This document shows, piece by piece, positions 52,532-60,709 of a DNA stretch of 64,000 bases; the stretch's first letter is position 1, and each line of letters starts with the position of its first letter. A program made the translations under genes and the position numbers. Below the pieces are notes generated by a model. That model ran no database searches. It saw only the letters and a list, made by a program, of their open reading frames with translations, and was not told the DNA's origin. This stretch comes from Pseudoxanthomonas sp. F37 (GTDB taxonomy: Bacteria > Pseudomonadota > Gammaproteobacteria > Xanthomonadales > Xanthomonadaceae), in the NCBI RefSeq assembly GCF_022965755.1, contig NZ_CP095187.1, positions 2,418,001 to 2,482,000 on the forward strand. Direction: 5' to 3'.

Positions 52532-54144
52532 GCCCGGGCGAGCACGGGCTCCACGTCGGCGTCTTCCGGCAGCGTCCCGAACGCCAGGCCATGCCCGCCG
52601 CCCAGCCGGCTGCGGGCGAACAGCCTTGCCACGGGGCTGCCCGCGCGCAGCAGCACCGCGGCCTGCAGTGCCAATGCCAGGCGCTCGACCAGCCGGCGCG
52701 CACCGGCCTCCCCGGTGGACGCCAACTCCGTGCGCAGGCCTTCGACAAAGGCGTCGTAAGCCGCGTCCGTTCCCGCGGCGGACGCCAGTTCGCGGCCGAC
52801 CGCTTCGAGCACGCCGGGCTCGCGCGCCAGCGCGCGCAGCACATCCAGGCACTGGATGTTGCCACTGCCTTCCCAGATCGAATTGAGCGGCGCCTGCCGG
52901 TACAGCCGCGGCAGGACGGACTCCTCCACGTAACCCGCGCCGCCCAGGCATTCCTGTGCCTCGTTGACGAAGGCCGGCGCACGCTTGCAGATCCAGTACT
53001 TGCCGGCGGCGGTGGCGATGCGGGCGAATGCCGCTTCGCCCGCATCATGCGCGGCCGCGTCCACCGCGCGCGCCACGCGCAGCGAGAACGCCAGCGCCGC
53101 CTCCGCCTCCAGCGCCAGGTCGGCCAGCACGTTGCGCATCAGGACATGCCCGGCCAAGGGCTTGCCGAACGCGCAGCGATGGCGCGCGTGATGCAGCGCC
53201 TGCGCCAGCGCCATGCGCATCTCCGCCGCCGAGCCCAGCATGCAGTCCAGGCGCGTCAGCATGACCATCTCGATGATGGTCGCCACGCCGCGGCCTTCCT
53301 CGCCGATGCGCCAGGCATGCGCGCCGGTGAACTCGACTTCGCTGGAGGCGTTCGACCAGTCGCCCAGCTTGTCCTTCAGCCGCATCAGCCGGAACCCGTT
53401 CAGGGCCCCATCGTCCAGGCGCCTGGGCATCAGGAAGCAGCTCAGCCCGCCCGGCGCCTGCGCCAGCACCAGGAAACCGTCGCACATCGGCGCGGAGAAG
53501 AACCATTTGTGCCCGACCAGTGCGTAGGCATCGCCGCGTGGCGTGGCCGTGGTGGTGTTGGCGCGCACGTCGGACCCGCCCTGCTTCTCGGTCATGCCCA
53601 TGCCCAGGGTGATGCCGGCCTTGCCGGCGATGGGGATGTCGCGCGGGTCGTAGTGCGGTGCGGCGGCCTGCGCGGCCCAGCGCGCCACGCAGGGCTCGCG
53701 CTGCAGCACCGGCACCGCGGCATGCGTCATCGTCAGGGGGCAACTGGTGCCGGCTTCGGCCTGGTGATGCAGGTAGCTCAGCGCAGCGCGCGCGATGTGC
53801 GCGCCAGGTCCGGGTTCGTGCCAGGACAGGCCGGCCACCCCGTGCGCCTTGGCGGCCTCCATCAGGCGGTGGTAGGCGGGATGGAATTCGACCGTGTCGA
53901 TGCGCCGGCCATGGCGGTCGTGGGTACGCAGGCGCGGCCGGTCGCGATTGGCATCGAAGCCGAGCCGATAGAGTTCATCGCCGGCCAGCGCGCCGTACGC
54001 GGCCAGTCGTGGCGTGAAGGCGGCAGCGCCCTCGCGCGCGACCGCCTCGCGCAGCGCCAGGTCGTCCGCCCACAGGTCGCGCGGCTCGAACGCAGGCGGC
54101 TGGTTGTCGACCCGATGGGTTTCGAAAGAAGGTAGGTCGTCCAT
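52519..54144 (-). CDS. aidB: AidB-like acyl-CoA dehydrogenase family protein
   Basis: A 541-residue FAD protein of the AidB branch, marked by GMGMTEKQGGSDVRANTT, HKWFFSAPMCDGFLVLAQAPGGLSCFLMPR and LNSIWEGSGNIQCLDVLRAL. In E. coli AidB is induced by alkylation and binds DNA, with weak dehydrogenase activity. The C-terminal DNA-binding stretch is less basic here, so a different role is possible. ATG 54144 has GGGAG six bases upstream. Confidence 0.88.
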   Translation of the reverse strand: MDDLPSFETHRVDNQPPAFEPRDLWADDLALREAVAREGAAAFTPRLAAYGALAGDELYRLGFDANRDRPRLRTHDRHGRRIDTVEFHPAYHRLMEAAKAHGVAGLSWHEPGPGAHIARAALSYLHHQAEAGTSCPLTMTHAAVPVLQREPCVARWAAQAAAPHYDPRDIPIAGKAGITLGMGMTEKQGGSDVRANTTTATPRGDAYALVGHKWFFSAPMCDGFLVLAQAPGGLSCFLMPRRLDDGALNGFRLMRLKDKLGDWSNASSEVEFTGAHAWRIGEEGRGVATIIEMVMLTRLDCMLGSAAEMRMALAQALHHARHRCAFGKPLAGHVLMRNVLADLALEAEAALAFSLRVARAVDAAAHDAGEAAFARIATAAGKYWICKRAPAFVNEAQECLGGAGYVEESVLPRLYRQAPLNSIWEGSGNIQCLDVLRALAREPGVLEAVGRELASAAGTDAAYDAFVEGLRTELASTGEAGARRLVERLALALQAAVLLRAGSPVARLFARSRLGGGHGLAFGTLPEDADVEPVLARAWSA

Positions 54145-54255
54145 CACCGGCTCCCGCTGCGCGTCCGGCCGATTCTCGCGCAATTCTGCGGCCCCTGCGG
54201 CGGGCACCCGCGCGCCGATCCACCTGGCGACGGTGCGCGCTTCCCGCTGCGCGCC

Positions 54256-55503
54256 TCACCTCGCTCCCGCGGCGGGAGCACGGAGGCCGTCGAGCGCGCG
54301 CATGAATTCCGGCTTCAACGCCAGCGTGCCGAGGAAACCATGCTGGGTGCCGCTGAGCACCCGCAGCATGTGGCCGCGCCCACCGGGCAGGCGGCCCGCA
54401 GGCAGGAAAGCGAGGTCGCGCGCACGTGCGACCCAGTCCAGATCGGACTGGAAGATCGGTGTCAGCCAGCGGCTCCAGAACTGGTAGACGCCGACATGGG
54501 CCTGCCGCTGCCGCTGGTAGGCCTGCAGGGCCGGCGCGACATCGGCCTGCAGGCGCAACGCGTCGCGCAGGGCCATCGCATCCATCAGCGCCATGTTGAC
54601 GCCCTGCCCCAGCTGCGGACTCATGCCGTGCGCGGCGTCGCCCAGCACGACCAGACGATCGCGATGCCAGCGGCGCAGGGTGACATCCCGGTAGCTGGCG
54701 CGCGCCAACTGCTCGGGGGCGACCGTATCGGCCAGGCGGGCGTCCGCCTCGGGCCACAAGCGGGCGATCTCGTCGCGCCATGCCGGCACTCCACGCGCAC
54801 GCCAGCCCTCGAAGTCGGCGACGGGCAGGCTCCAGAAGAAGCTCAGGCGCGGCGTGTCGTCGCCGGGCCGCGTGCCCACCGGCAACAGGCCGATCATCTT
54901 GCGGGCGGCGACGTAGCGCTGCCGCAGCTCGTCGCCCCATGCCCACTCGCCTTGCGGCACCAGCCGCCACAAGGCGCCCCAGGGATACACCGCCTCGCGC
55001 TTCACCGCGCCGGTGGCGCCCCGCAGGCGCGAGGCCGAGCCGTCCGCCGCGACCACCAGGTCGAACGGACCGGACCAGCGGCCATGCCGGTCGCGGATGC
55101 GACGCGTGTCGTCGCTGATGGCGTCGATCGCGTGGCCGGGGTGGAGCACGCCCTGCCCCGCCCACGCATCGGCCAGCAGCGTGAACAAGGCGCCGCGCTG
55201 CATGCCCAGGCCGAACAGGCGCGCATCCAGGCCGCTGTACCGCATGTCCATCACCGCGCGACCGCACGGCGTTTCGCCATACAGGCGATTGACCCGCCGG
55301 CCATGCGCCAGCACCTCGGGCAACAGGCCCAGTTCCCACAGGACCTGCAGGCCGGTCGGCTGCAGCAGGAATCCCGCACCGACCGGACCCGGTTCCGGCG
55401 CACGTTCGAAGACCTCCACCCGGTGCCCGTCGCGCGCCAGCAACAACGCGGCGGCCTGGCCGGCGGTGCCGTAGCCGACGATGGCGATGTGCAGGGGCTT
55501 CAT
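54256..55503 (-). CDS. FAD-dependent aromatic-type monooxygenase
   Basis: A 415-residue class-A flavin monooxygenase. The FAD Rossmann motif IAIVGYGTAGQAAALLLARDGH opens the protein; the DG motif is FDLVVAADGSASRL and the GD motif RLVVLGDAAHGMSPQLGQGVNMALMDA. The substrate is unknown; neighbours give no catabolic context. It is separated from aidB by 111 bp and from csp by 106 bp. Confidence 0.87.
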   Translation of the reverse strand: MKPLHIAIVGYGTAGQAAALLLARDGHRVEVFERAPEPGPVGAGFLLQPTGLQVLWELGLLPEVLAHGRRVNRLYGETPCGRAVMDMRYSGLDARLFGLGMQRGALFTLLADAWAGQGVLHPGHAIDAISDDTRRIRDRHGRWSGPFDLVVAADGSASRLRGATGAVKREAVYPWGALWRLVPQGEWAWGDELRQRYVAARKMIGLLPVGTRPGDDTPRLSFFWSLPVADFEGWRARGVPAWRDEIARLWPEADARLADTVAPEQLARASYRDVTLRRWHRDRLVVLGDAAHGMSPQLGQGVNMALMDAMALRDALRLQADVAPALQAYQRQRQAHVGVYQFWSRWLTPIFQSDLDWVARARDLAFLPAGRLPGGRGHMLRVLSGTQHGFLGTLALKPEFMRALDGLRAPAAGAR

Positions 55504-55565
55504 CGTGGAGGGGACCGGTGGTTGCGTGGCGCGCGTGCGGACTGCAGACGCCGAACGTGCGGGCG

Positions 55566-55591
55566 ATAAAAAACCCCGCCGGAGCGGGGTT
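55566..55591 (-). terminator. rho-independent terminator after csp
   Basis: AACCCCGC-TCCG-GCGGGGTT followed by a T-run on the minus strand. It ends the cold-shock transcript. Confidence 0.92.
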
Positions 55592-55609
55592 CAAGAAAAT
55601 CGTCGAGGA

Positions 55610-55816
55610 TCAGGCGGCGGGCGTGATGTTGGACGCCTGTGCGCCCTTGGGCCCCTGGGTCAACTCGTAGCTGACGCGCTGGCCTTCCTGCAGGCTGCGG
55701 AAGCCCTTGGCATTGATGGCGGTGTGGTGCGCAAAGACATCGGCGCTGCCATCTTCTGGCGCGATGAATCCGAAGCCCTTGGCATCGTTGAACCATTTCA
55801 CGGTACCGTACGGCAT
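55610..55816 (-). CDS. csp: cold-shock domain protein
   Basis: A 68-residue CspA-family RNA chaperone with RNP1-like [11 protein letters not shown] and RNP2-like DVFAHHTAI. The gene has its own promoter and terminator. The leader is about 55 bases with AAAGGAAA about ten bases before the ATG, and could carry thermo-responsive structure as in other csp mRNAs. Confidence 0.95.
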   Translation of the reverse strand: MPYGTVKWFNDAKGFGFIAPEDGSADVFAHHTAINAKGFRSLQEGQRVSYELTQGPKGAQASNITPAA

Positions 55817-55877
55817 AGCGCTTGTATTTCCTTTTCTGGATGCGGGTGGAATACGTGACCGGAGGTCACGCCGGCCG

Positions 55878-55906
55878 AGTATGCAAAGGCTGGCGCGCGT
55901 TGACAA
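55878..55906 (-). promoter_or_regulatory. csp promoter
   Basis: TTGTCA (55906-55901), 17-base spacer, CATACT (55883-55878). Expected start near 55871. It begins within the end of the mtiP gene. Confidence 0.6.
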
Positions 55907-56653
55907 TCACCCGTGCGCCACCGCCGCGATCAGGGCGGGGATTCCGGCCGAGGCGGCCGCGACGTTCGCCAGCACGTCCTCCATGGTGATCTCCTCGTCC
56001 GTCCCGCAGCCCGCCGCCCAGTTGGCGACGATGGCCAGACATGCGTATTCCAGGCCCATTTCGCGGGCCAGGCCCGCTTCCGGCATGCCGGTCATGCCGA
56101 CCAGATCGCAGCCGTCGCGCCGCATCCGGCGGATCTCCGCACGCGTCTCCAGCCGTGGTCCCTGGGTGGCGCCATAACAGCCGCCATCGACCAGTTCCAC
56201 GCCGCATGCGCGCGCCGCCGCCAGCACCTGCCGGCGAAGTAAATGCGTGTATGGATCGCCGAAGTCGACATGCACGACCTCACTGCCCGGTTCTTCGCAG
56301 ATCGTCGAGATGCGGCCCCAGGTGTAGTCGATCAGCTGGTCCGGACAGGCCAGTACGCGCGGACCGTAGGCATCGGTGATGCCGCCCACGGTGTTGAGCG
56401 CCAGCACCCGGGTGGCACCGATGTCCTTCAGCACCTGCAGGTTGGCGCGGTAGTTGACCTGGTGCGGCGGCACCGAATGCCCCTCGCCGTGACGGGCCAG
56501 GAAAGCCACCCGCCGGCCTTCGATGGTGCCGATGCGGACCGGTCCGGAGGGTGCGCCGAAGCGCGTGTCCAGCACCCGGGTCTCCACGTCCTGCAGGTCG
56601 GCGAGCCTGTAGACGCCGGTGCCGCCGATGACGGCAAGCGCGATGTCGGCCAT
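55907..56653 (-). CDS. mtiP: S-methyl-5'-thioinosine/thioadenosine phosphorylase
   Basis: A 248-residue purine nucleoside phosphorylase-family enzyme. It has IGGTGVYRLADL, LARHGEGHSVPPHQVNYRANL, NTVGGITDAYGP and GCYGATQGPRLETRAEIRRMRRDGCDLVGMTGMPEA. The NCPTGM-like segment and size place it with methylthioinosine phosphorylase of Pseudomonas rather than a classical MTAP; specificity is inferred. Three bases after hpt, which recycles the hypoxanthine it yields. Confidence 0.85.
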   Translation of the reverse strand: MADIALAVIGGTGVYRLADLQDVETRVLDTRFGAPSGPVRIGTIEGRRVAFLARHGEGHSVPPHQVNYRANLQVLKDIGATRVLALNTVGGITDAYGPRVLACPDQLIDYTWGRISTICEEPGSEVVHVDFGDPYTHLLRRQVLAAARACGVELVDGGCYGATQGPRLETRAEIRRMRRDGCDLVGMTGMPEAGLAREMGLEYACLAIVANWAAGCGTDEEITMEDVLANVAAASAGIPALIAAVAHG

Positions 56654-56656
56654 GGC

Positions 56657-57226
56657 TCAGTCCTTCAGCGCATAGATGCCCGGCAGGTTGCGGCCCTGCT
56701 CGTGGTAGTCCATGCCGAACCCGAACACATAGCGGTCCGGGACCTGCATGCCCACGTAATCGGCACTGATGCCCTCCACGCAGCGGTGGTGCTGCTTGGT
56801 GGTCAGCGCGGCGATCCGCACGTCGGTGGCGCCCTGCTCCAGGCACCACTGCTTCACCGCCAGCAGGGTGTGGCCTTCATCCAGGATGTCGTCCACCAGC
56901 AGCACGCGGCGGCCGTACAGCGCGGTGGCCGGGCGGTGCTTCCACACCAGTTCGCCGCCGCTGGTCTGGCCGCGGTAGCGGGTGGCGTGCAGGTAGTCGA
57001 ACTCCAGGTCCAGGCCGCGCGCGCCCAGTTCCAGCGCCAGCTGGCCCGCGAACGGCAGCGCACCATGCATGATGGTCAGATAGACCGGCACCTCGCCGGC
57101 GTAGTCGCGCGCGATGGGCGCGGCCATCTGCGCGATGGTACGGTCGATCGTCGCGCGGTCGACCAGCAGGTCGGCGTTGGCCAGCGCATCGGCCAGCTTA
57201 GGCCGCGGATTGCCCAGCGATTCCAT
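56657..57226 (-). CDS. hpt: hypoxanthine-guanine phosphoribosyltransferase
   Basis: A 189-residue purine-salvage enzyme with the PRPP motif RVLLVDDILDEGHTL. TIMHGALPFAGQLALEL and GMDYHEQGRNLPGIYAL complete the active site. Its ATG overlaps the nagZ stop by one base (TGATG). It uses hypoxanthine released by MtiP next door. Confidence 0.93.
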   Translation of the reverse strand: MESLGNPRPKLADALANADLLVDRATIDRTIAQMAAPIARDYAGEVPVYLTIMHGALPFAGQLALELGARGLDLEFDYLHATRYRGQTSGGELVWKHRPATALYGRRVLLVDDILDEGHTLLAVKQWCLEQGATDVRIAALTTKQHHRCVEGISADYVGMQVPDRYVFGFGMDYHEQGRNLPGIYALKD

Positions 57227-58233
57227 CAAGCCACTCCTTTCAGACTTTCGATTACGCGCGACTGCGTGGCGCCGTAGCGTGCGTCGGCGATCAACCCATC
57301 CCATCCCAGCGCGCCCCGCCCCAGCACACCCAGCACGGCGGCGGTGTTCAACGCGCGGCCTTCCACCGCCCTCAGCGACTCCTCGACCAGCTTCGGCGAG
57401 CAGACCAGCACCACATCGCAGCCGGCGTCCAGGTGGTCGTGGATGCGCTGTTTCACGCCGCCGGCGGAGAACGCCGCGGCCATGCCGATGTCGTCGGAGA
57501 ACACCACGCCCCGGAAACCCATCTCCTCGCGCAGGATCTTCTGGATCCAGAACGGCGAATAGCCGGCCGGCTCCGGGGCGACGGCGGGGTATTTCACGTG
57601 CCCCATCATCACCGCGTCGGCCTTGGCCTCGATGCCCGCCACGAACGGCACCAGGTCCTCGGCACGCAGCACCTCGAGCGGGCGCGGGTCGACGGCATCG
57701 TCGAAATGGGTGTCTTCCAGCACCGTGCCGTGGCCCGGGAAATGCTTCAGCGTGGCCGCCATGCCGGCGCTGTGCATGCCGCGCACGTAGGCGCGGGTGA
57801 ATTCGGCGACCACCTGCGGATCGGCGTCGAACGCGCGGTTGCCGATGGCGCGGTTGCCGCGGGCCAGGTCCACGACCGGGGCGAAGCTCAGGTCCACGCC
57901 GCTGGCGATGATTTCACTGGCCATCAGCCAGGCGTGTTCTTCGGCGCGCTGCAGGGCCAGCGTCGGGTCCTGCGCATACAGCTTGCCGAACCCCTCCAGG
58001 GCCGGCAGGTCGCTGTAGCCTTCGCGGAAGCGCTGCACGCGCCCGCCTTCCTGGTCCACGCAGACCAGCTGCGGCCGCGGTGCCGCGGCGCGGATGGCCT
58101 GCGACAGCTCGGCCACCTGGCTGCGCGAGGCGAAGTTGCGGGTGAACAGGATGACGCCGGCCACGGCGTCGTGCTGCAGCCAGTCGCGTTCCTGCGGGGT
58201 GAGTTCGGTGCCGGCGATGCCGATGACGAGCAT
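57226..58233 (-). CDS. nagZ: beta-N-acetylhexosaminidase
   Basis: A 335-residue family-3 glycosidase that removes GlcNAc from muropeptides in peptidoglycan recycling. Motifs: DQEGGRVQRFREGYSDLP, GVDLSFAPVVDLARGNRAIGNRAF, ATLKHFPGHGTVLEDTH (catalytic loop His) and VVFSDDIGMAAA (nucleophile Asp). ATG at 58233 begins the conserved MLVIGIAGTEL. First gene of nagZ-hpt-mtiP. Confidence 0.94.
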   Translation of the reverse strand: MLVIGIAGTELTPQERDWLQHDAVAGVILFTRNFASRSQVAELSQAIRAAAPRPQLVCVDQEGGRVQRFREGYSDLPALEGFGKLYAQDPTLALQRAEEHAWLMASEIIASGVDLSFAPVVDLARGNRAIGNRAFDADPQVVAEFTRAYVRGMHSAGMAATLKHFPGHGTVLEDTHFDDAVDPRPLEVLRAEDLVPFVAGIEAKADAVMMGHVKYPAVAPEPAGYSPFWIQKILREEMGFRGVVFSDDIGMAAAFSAGGVKQRIHDHLDAGCDVVLVCSPKLVEESLRAVEGRALNTAAVLGVLGRGALGWDGLIADARYGATQSRVIESLKGVA

Positions 58234-58344
58234 TGCGATGGGGGTCTCGTGGGCTGCGCCCGGAGGGCGCGGAGCCGGCATTGTCGCAGAAGCCCGTGCG
58301 GCCGTCAGACGCGGGCGTTCACGCGCCTGGCCCAGCCTCGGGCA

Positions 58345-59910
58345 TCAGAGCTCCTCCAGCATGCCGCGGACCTGCCGGGCCCGCATCGACAGCGCCTGGC
58401 GCGTGGCGTCGTCCATCCGCTCCAGCTGGCGGTAGGCCAGCGCCATGCGGGGATTGCGGCGCAGGGTGGCCCGATGCCGGTCCAGGAAGTCCCAGTACAG
58501 GGCATTGAACGGACAGGCGCTCGTGCCGGTGCGCAGACGGCGGTCGTACGGGCAACCGCTGCAGTAGTCGCTCATGCGATGCAGGTAGGCGCTGCCGCTG
58601 ACGTAGGGCTTGCTGGCCAGCAGTCCGCCATCGGCGAACTGGCTCATTCCCAGCGTGTTGGGCAGTTCCACCCATTCCAGCGCATCGATGTACACCCCCA
58701 GGTACCAGCGATGCAGCGCCTGCGGGTCCAGTCCGGCCAGCAACGAGAAATTGCCGATCACCATCAGCCGCTGGATGTGGTGCGCATGCGCCTGCGCCAA
58801 GGACTGCCCGACGGCATCGGCCAGGCAGCGCATGCGCACGCGGCCGGTCCAGAACCAGTCCGGCAAGGGTGTGTCGTGGCCGAAATGATTGAGCGCCGCA
58901 TAGCCGGGCATCTTCGCCCAATACACGCCGCGGACGTATTCGCGCCACCCCAGGATCTGGCGGATGAAGCCCTCCACCGCCGGCAGCGGCGCCTGCCCCG
59001 CGCGCCATGCCGCTTCGGCGCGTGCGATCACCTCGGCCGGGCGCAGCATCTTCGTATTCAGCGCGAACGAGAGCAGCGAATGGAACAGGCGCGGCGCCCG
59101 GGTACTCATCGCATCCTGGTACTGGCCGAACCAGGGCAATGCCTGTTCGACGAAGGCGTCCAGACAGGCCAGCGCCTCGTCGCGGTCCAGCGGCCAGCGC
59201 AGCGCATCGGTCTGCGGCGCACCGAAGCTGGCCACGCCTGCGGCTTCGATGGTGCGCCACAGGGCGCGGTGATCGTGTGGTCTGCGCCAGTCCGTCGGCG
59301 CGGGTGGCGCGCCGGCCCAGGCGGCCCGGTTGTCGTGGTCGAAGTTCCAGCGCCCGCCGGCCGGCGTGCCGTCGGGCTGGAGCAGCACGCCATGCCGGCG
59401 CCGCATGTGGCGGTAGAAGGTCTCCATGCGCCACTGCCGGCGCAAGCCGAACAGCCGGCCGGCTTCATCGCGTGCGGCCAGGAAATGCGCGTCCGCCGAG
59501 CGTTCCACCGCGATGGCGAGGGTTGCCGTCCAGTCGCGCAGCTGCGTGTCCAGTCGCCACTCGTCGGCCGGCTGGTAGGCGAACCTCGATGCGCCATGCA
59601 GCGTCAGCAGCGCGTCCAGGTTCTCCGTCAGCCGCTGGCGGTTGCCGGGGTGGTCGATGGCGAGGTAACGGACCCGGTGACCCTGCGCGCGCAGGCGGGC
59701 GGCGAACGCACGCATGGCCGCGAAGATCGCCAGGATCTTCTGTGCGTGGTGCAGCACGTAGTCGGTTTCCTGCCGCATCTCCATCATCACGTGCAGGACG
59801 CCGGGATCCACCCGCGCGAACCAGGGATGCTGCGGGTCCAGCTGGTCGCCGAGGATCAGGCGCAGCGTATGGGCCGGCTGCGCCCTGCGCCGGTCTTCGG
59901 GTGTCGTCAC
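58345..59910 (-). CDS. FeS-BCP-type (6-4) photolyase / cryptochrome-related protein
   Basis: A 521-residue flavoprotein of the iron-sulfur bacterial cryptochrome/photolyase group. The antenna domain begins HTLRLILGDQLDPQHPWF. The 4Fe-4S ligands are in MRCLADAV, YCSGCPYD and TSACPFNALYWDF. FIRQILGWREYVRGVYW and NTLGMSQFADGGLLASKPYVSG are in the FAD region. The GTG at 59910 overlaps the stop of the DUF2256 gene (GTGA), which settles the start better than the TTG at 59949. Such proteins repair (6-4) photoproducts using light. Confidence 0.88.
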   Translation of the reverse strand: MTTPEDRRRAQPAHTLRLILGDQLDPQHPWFARVDPGVLHVMMEMRQETDYVLHHAQKILAIFAAMRAFAARLRAQGHRVRYLAIDHPGNRQRLTENLDALLTLHGASRFAYQPADEWRLDTQLRDWTATLAIAVERSADAHFLAARDEAGRLFGLRRQWRMETFYRHMRRRHGVLLQPDGTPAGGRWNFDHDNRAAWAGAPPAPTDWRRPHDHRALWRTIEAAGVASFGAPQTDALRWPLDRDEALACLDAFVEQALPWFGQYQDAMSTRAPRLFHSLLSFALNTKMLRPAEVIARAEAAWRAGQAPLPAVEGFIRQILGWREYVRGVYWAKMPGYAALNHFGHDTPLPDWFWTGRVRMRCLADAVGQSLAQAHAHHIQRLMVIGNFSLLAGLDPQALHRWYLGVYIDALEWVELPNTLGMSQFADGGLLASKPYVSGSAYLHRMSDYCSGCPYDRRLRTGTSACPFNALYWDFLDRHRATLRRNPRMALAYRQLERMDDATRQALSMRARQVRGMLEEL

Positions 59911-60050
59911 TTGCGGCGGCTCCGCTGGCGCCGACAGCGTTCCGAGCAATGCGCCACCTCATCCCAGACCCGGTGCCACTTGCGGCGCCAAACGAAGGGG
60001 CGCCCGCAGGTGCGGCAGGGCTTGCTGGGCAGGTCGGACTTGCGGCGCAT
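59907..60050 (-). CDS. DUF2256 small zinc-finger-like protein
   Basis: A 47-residue gene too short for routine tracks. It runs from ATG 60050 to TGA at 59909-59907 and encodes a very basic protein with CRTCGRPF and CSERCRRQ: four cysteines in a CxxC...CxxxC layout, plus WRRKWHRVWDEV. This is the DUF2256 pattern, often found beside photolyase/cryptochrome genes. The four-base GTGA overlap with the photolyase means co-translation. A metal-binding, nucleic-acid-associated helper is likely. Confidence 0.85.
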   Translation of the reverse strand: MRRKSDLPSKPCRTCGRPFVWRRKWHRVWDEVAHCSERCRRQRSRRK

Positions 60051-60122
60051 GGTCGGGGTGGCAGTGATTTGCCGCTTCCTACGCGCCGGCCCCGCGCGCG
60101 GATGCGGCCCCGCGGTGGGCGA

Positions 60123-60617
60123 TCAGCCGCTCGCCCACCGCGTGTACGGGTGGCTGGCCAGCGCCAGGTTGTAATAGCGCGGATCGTCGGTCACTTCGCT
60201 GCCCAGCCAGTCGGGACGTTCGAAGGGTTCGTCGGCATGGTCCAGTTCGATCTCGGCGACCACCAGGCCGGCGTTGTCGCCCAGGAACTCATCCACTTCC
60301 CACAGGTGGCCAGCGTGCCGGACCAAGTGCCTGCGCTTGTCCACCAACCCGCCCACGCACAGCGCCAGCAACGCACGCGCATCGTCCACCGGAATGCGGT
60401 AGTCGAATTCCTGGCGGGTATGGCCCAGCTCGCGCGATTTCAGGTTGAGGAACGCTTCGTCGCCCTGGATGCGTACCCGCACCGAGGCCTTCTGCTCGCC
60501 GCGATCCATCGCGCCCATGTCGTTGATGTAGCCCTGCGCCATGGGTACGACCGCATGCGCGGCCGCGCGCCAGCCGTCGCCGGCGACGAGGAATTTGCGT
60601 TCGATCTCGAGTGCCAT
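60123..60617 (-). CDS. CYTH-domain triphosphatase-like protein
   Basis: A 164-residue CYTH protein. The ExExK signature is ALEIERKFLV, followed by SVRVRIQGDEAFLNLKSRE and WEVDEFLGDNAGLVVAEIEL acidic strands, forming the tunnel that binds triphosphates with Mg. Bacterial members hydrolyse inorganic triphosphate. The ATG at 60617 begins the signature; the longer ORF start at 60692 is rejected. Confidence 0.92.
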   Translation of the reverse strand: MALEIERKFLVAGDGWRAAAHAVVPMAQGYINDMGAMDRGEQKASVRVRIQGDEAFLNLKSRELGHTRQEFDYRIPVDDARALLALCVGGLVDKRRHLVRHAGHLWEVDEFLGDNAGLVVAEIELDHADEPFERPDWLGSEVTDDPRYYNLALASHPYTRWASG

Positions 60618-60624
60618 GTGATTC

Positions 60625-60699
60625 GTGATGGGTGCGAACGGAATACGAACTTCGTGACCTGGAACAGTGCAGGATCCGCGCTTGCGAATCACCCATCAC
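60625..60699. repeat. inverted repeat between CYTH gene and rlmD
   Basis: GTGATGGGT (60625-60633) is repeated inverted as ACCCATCAC (60691-60699), with 57 bases between. Nearby text contains several related ATCAC units. It could be a transcript end for rlmD or a genomic simple repeat. Confidence 0.35.
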
Positions 60700-60709
60700 C
60701 ATTCACACA

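Noticed and set aside
60625..60699. The inverted repeat as a firm rlmD terminator
   Set aside because: The arms are nine bases with 57 between and no T-run follows, so it was kept only as a low-confidence repeat.
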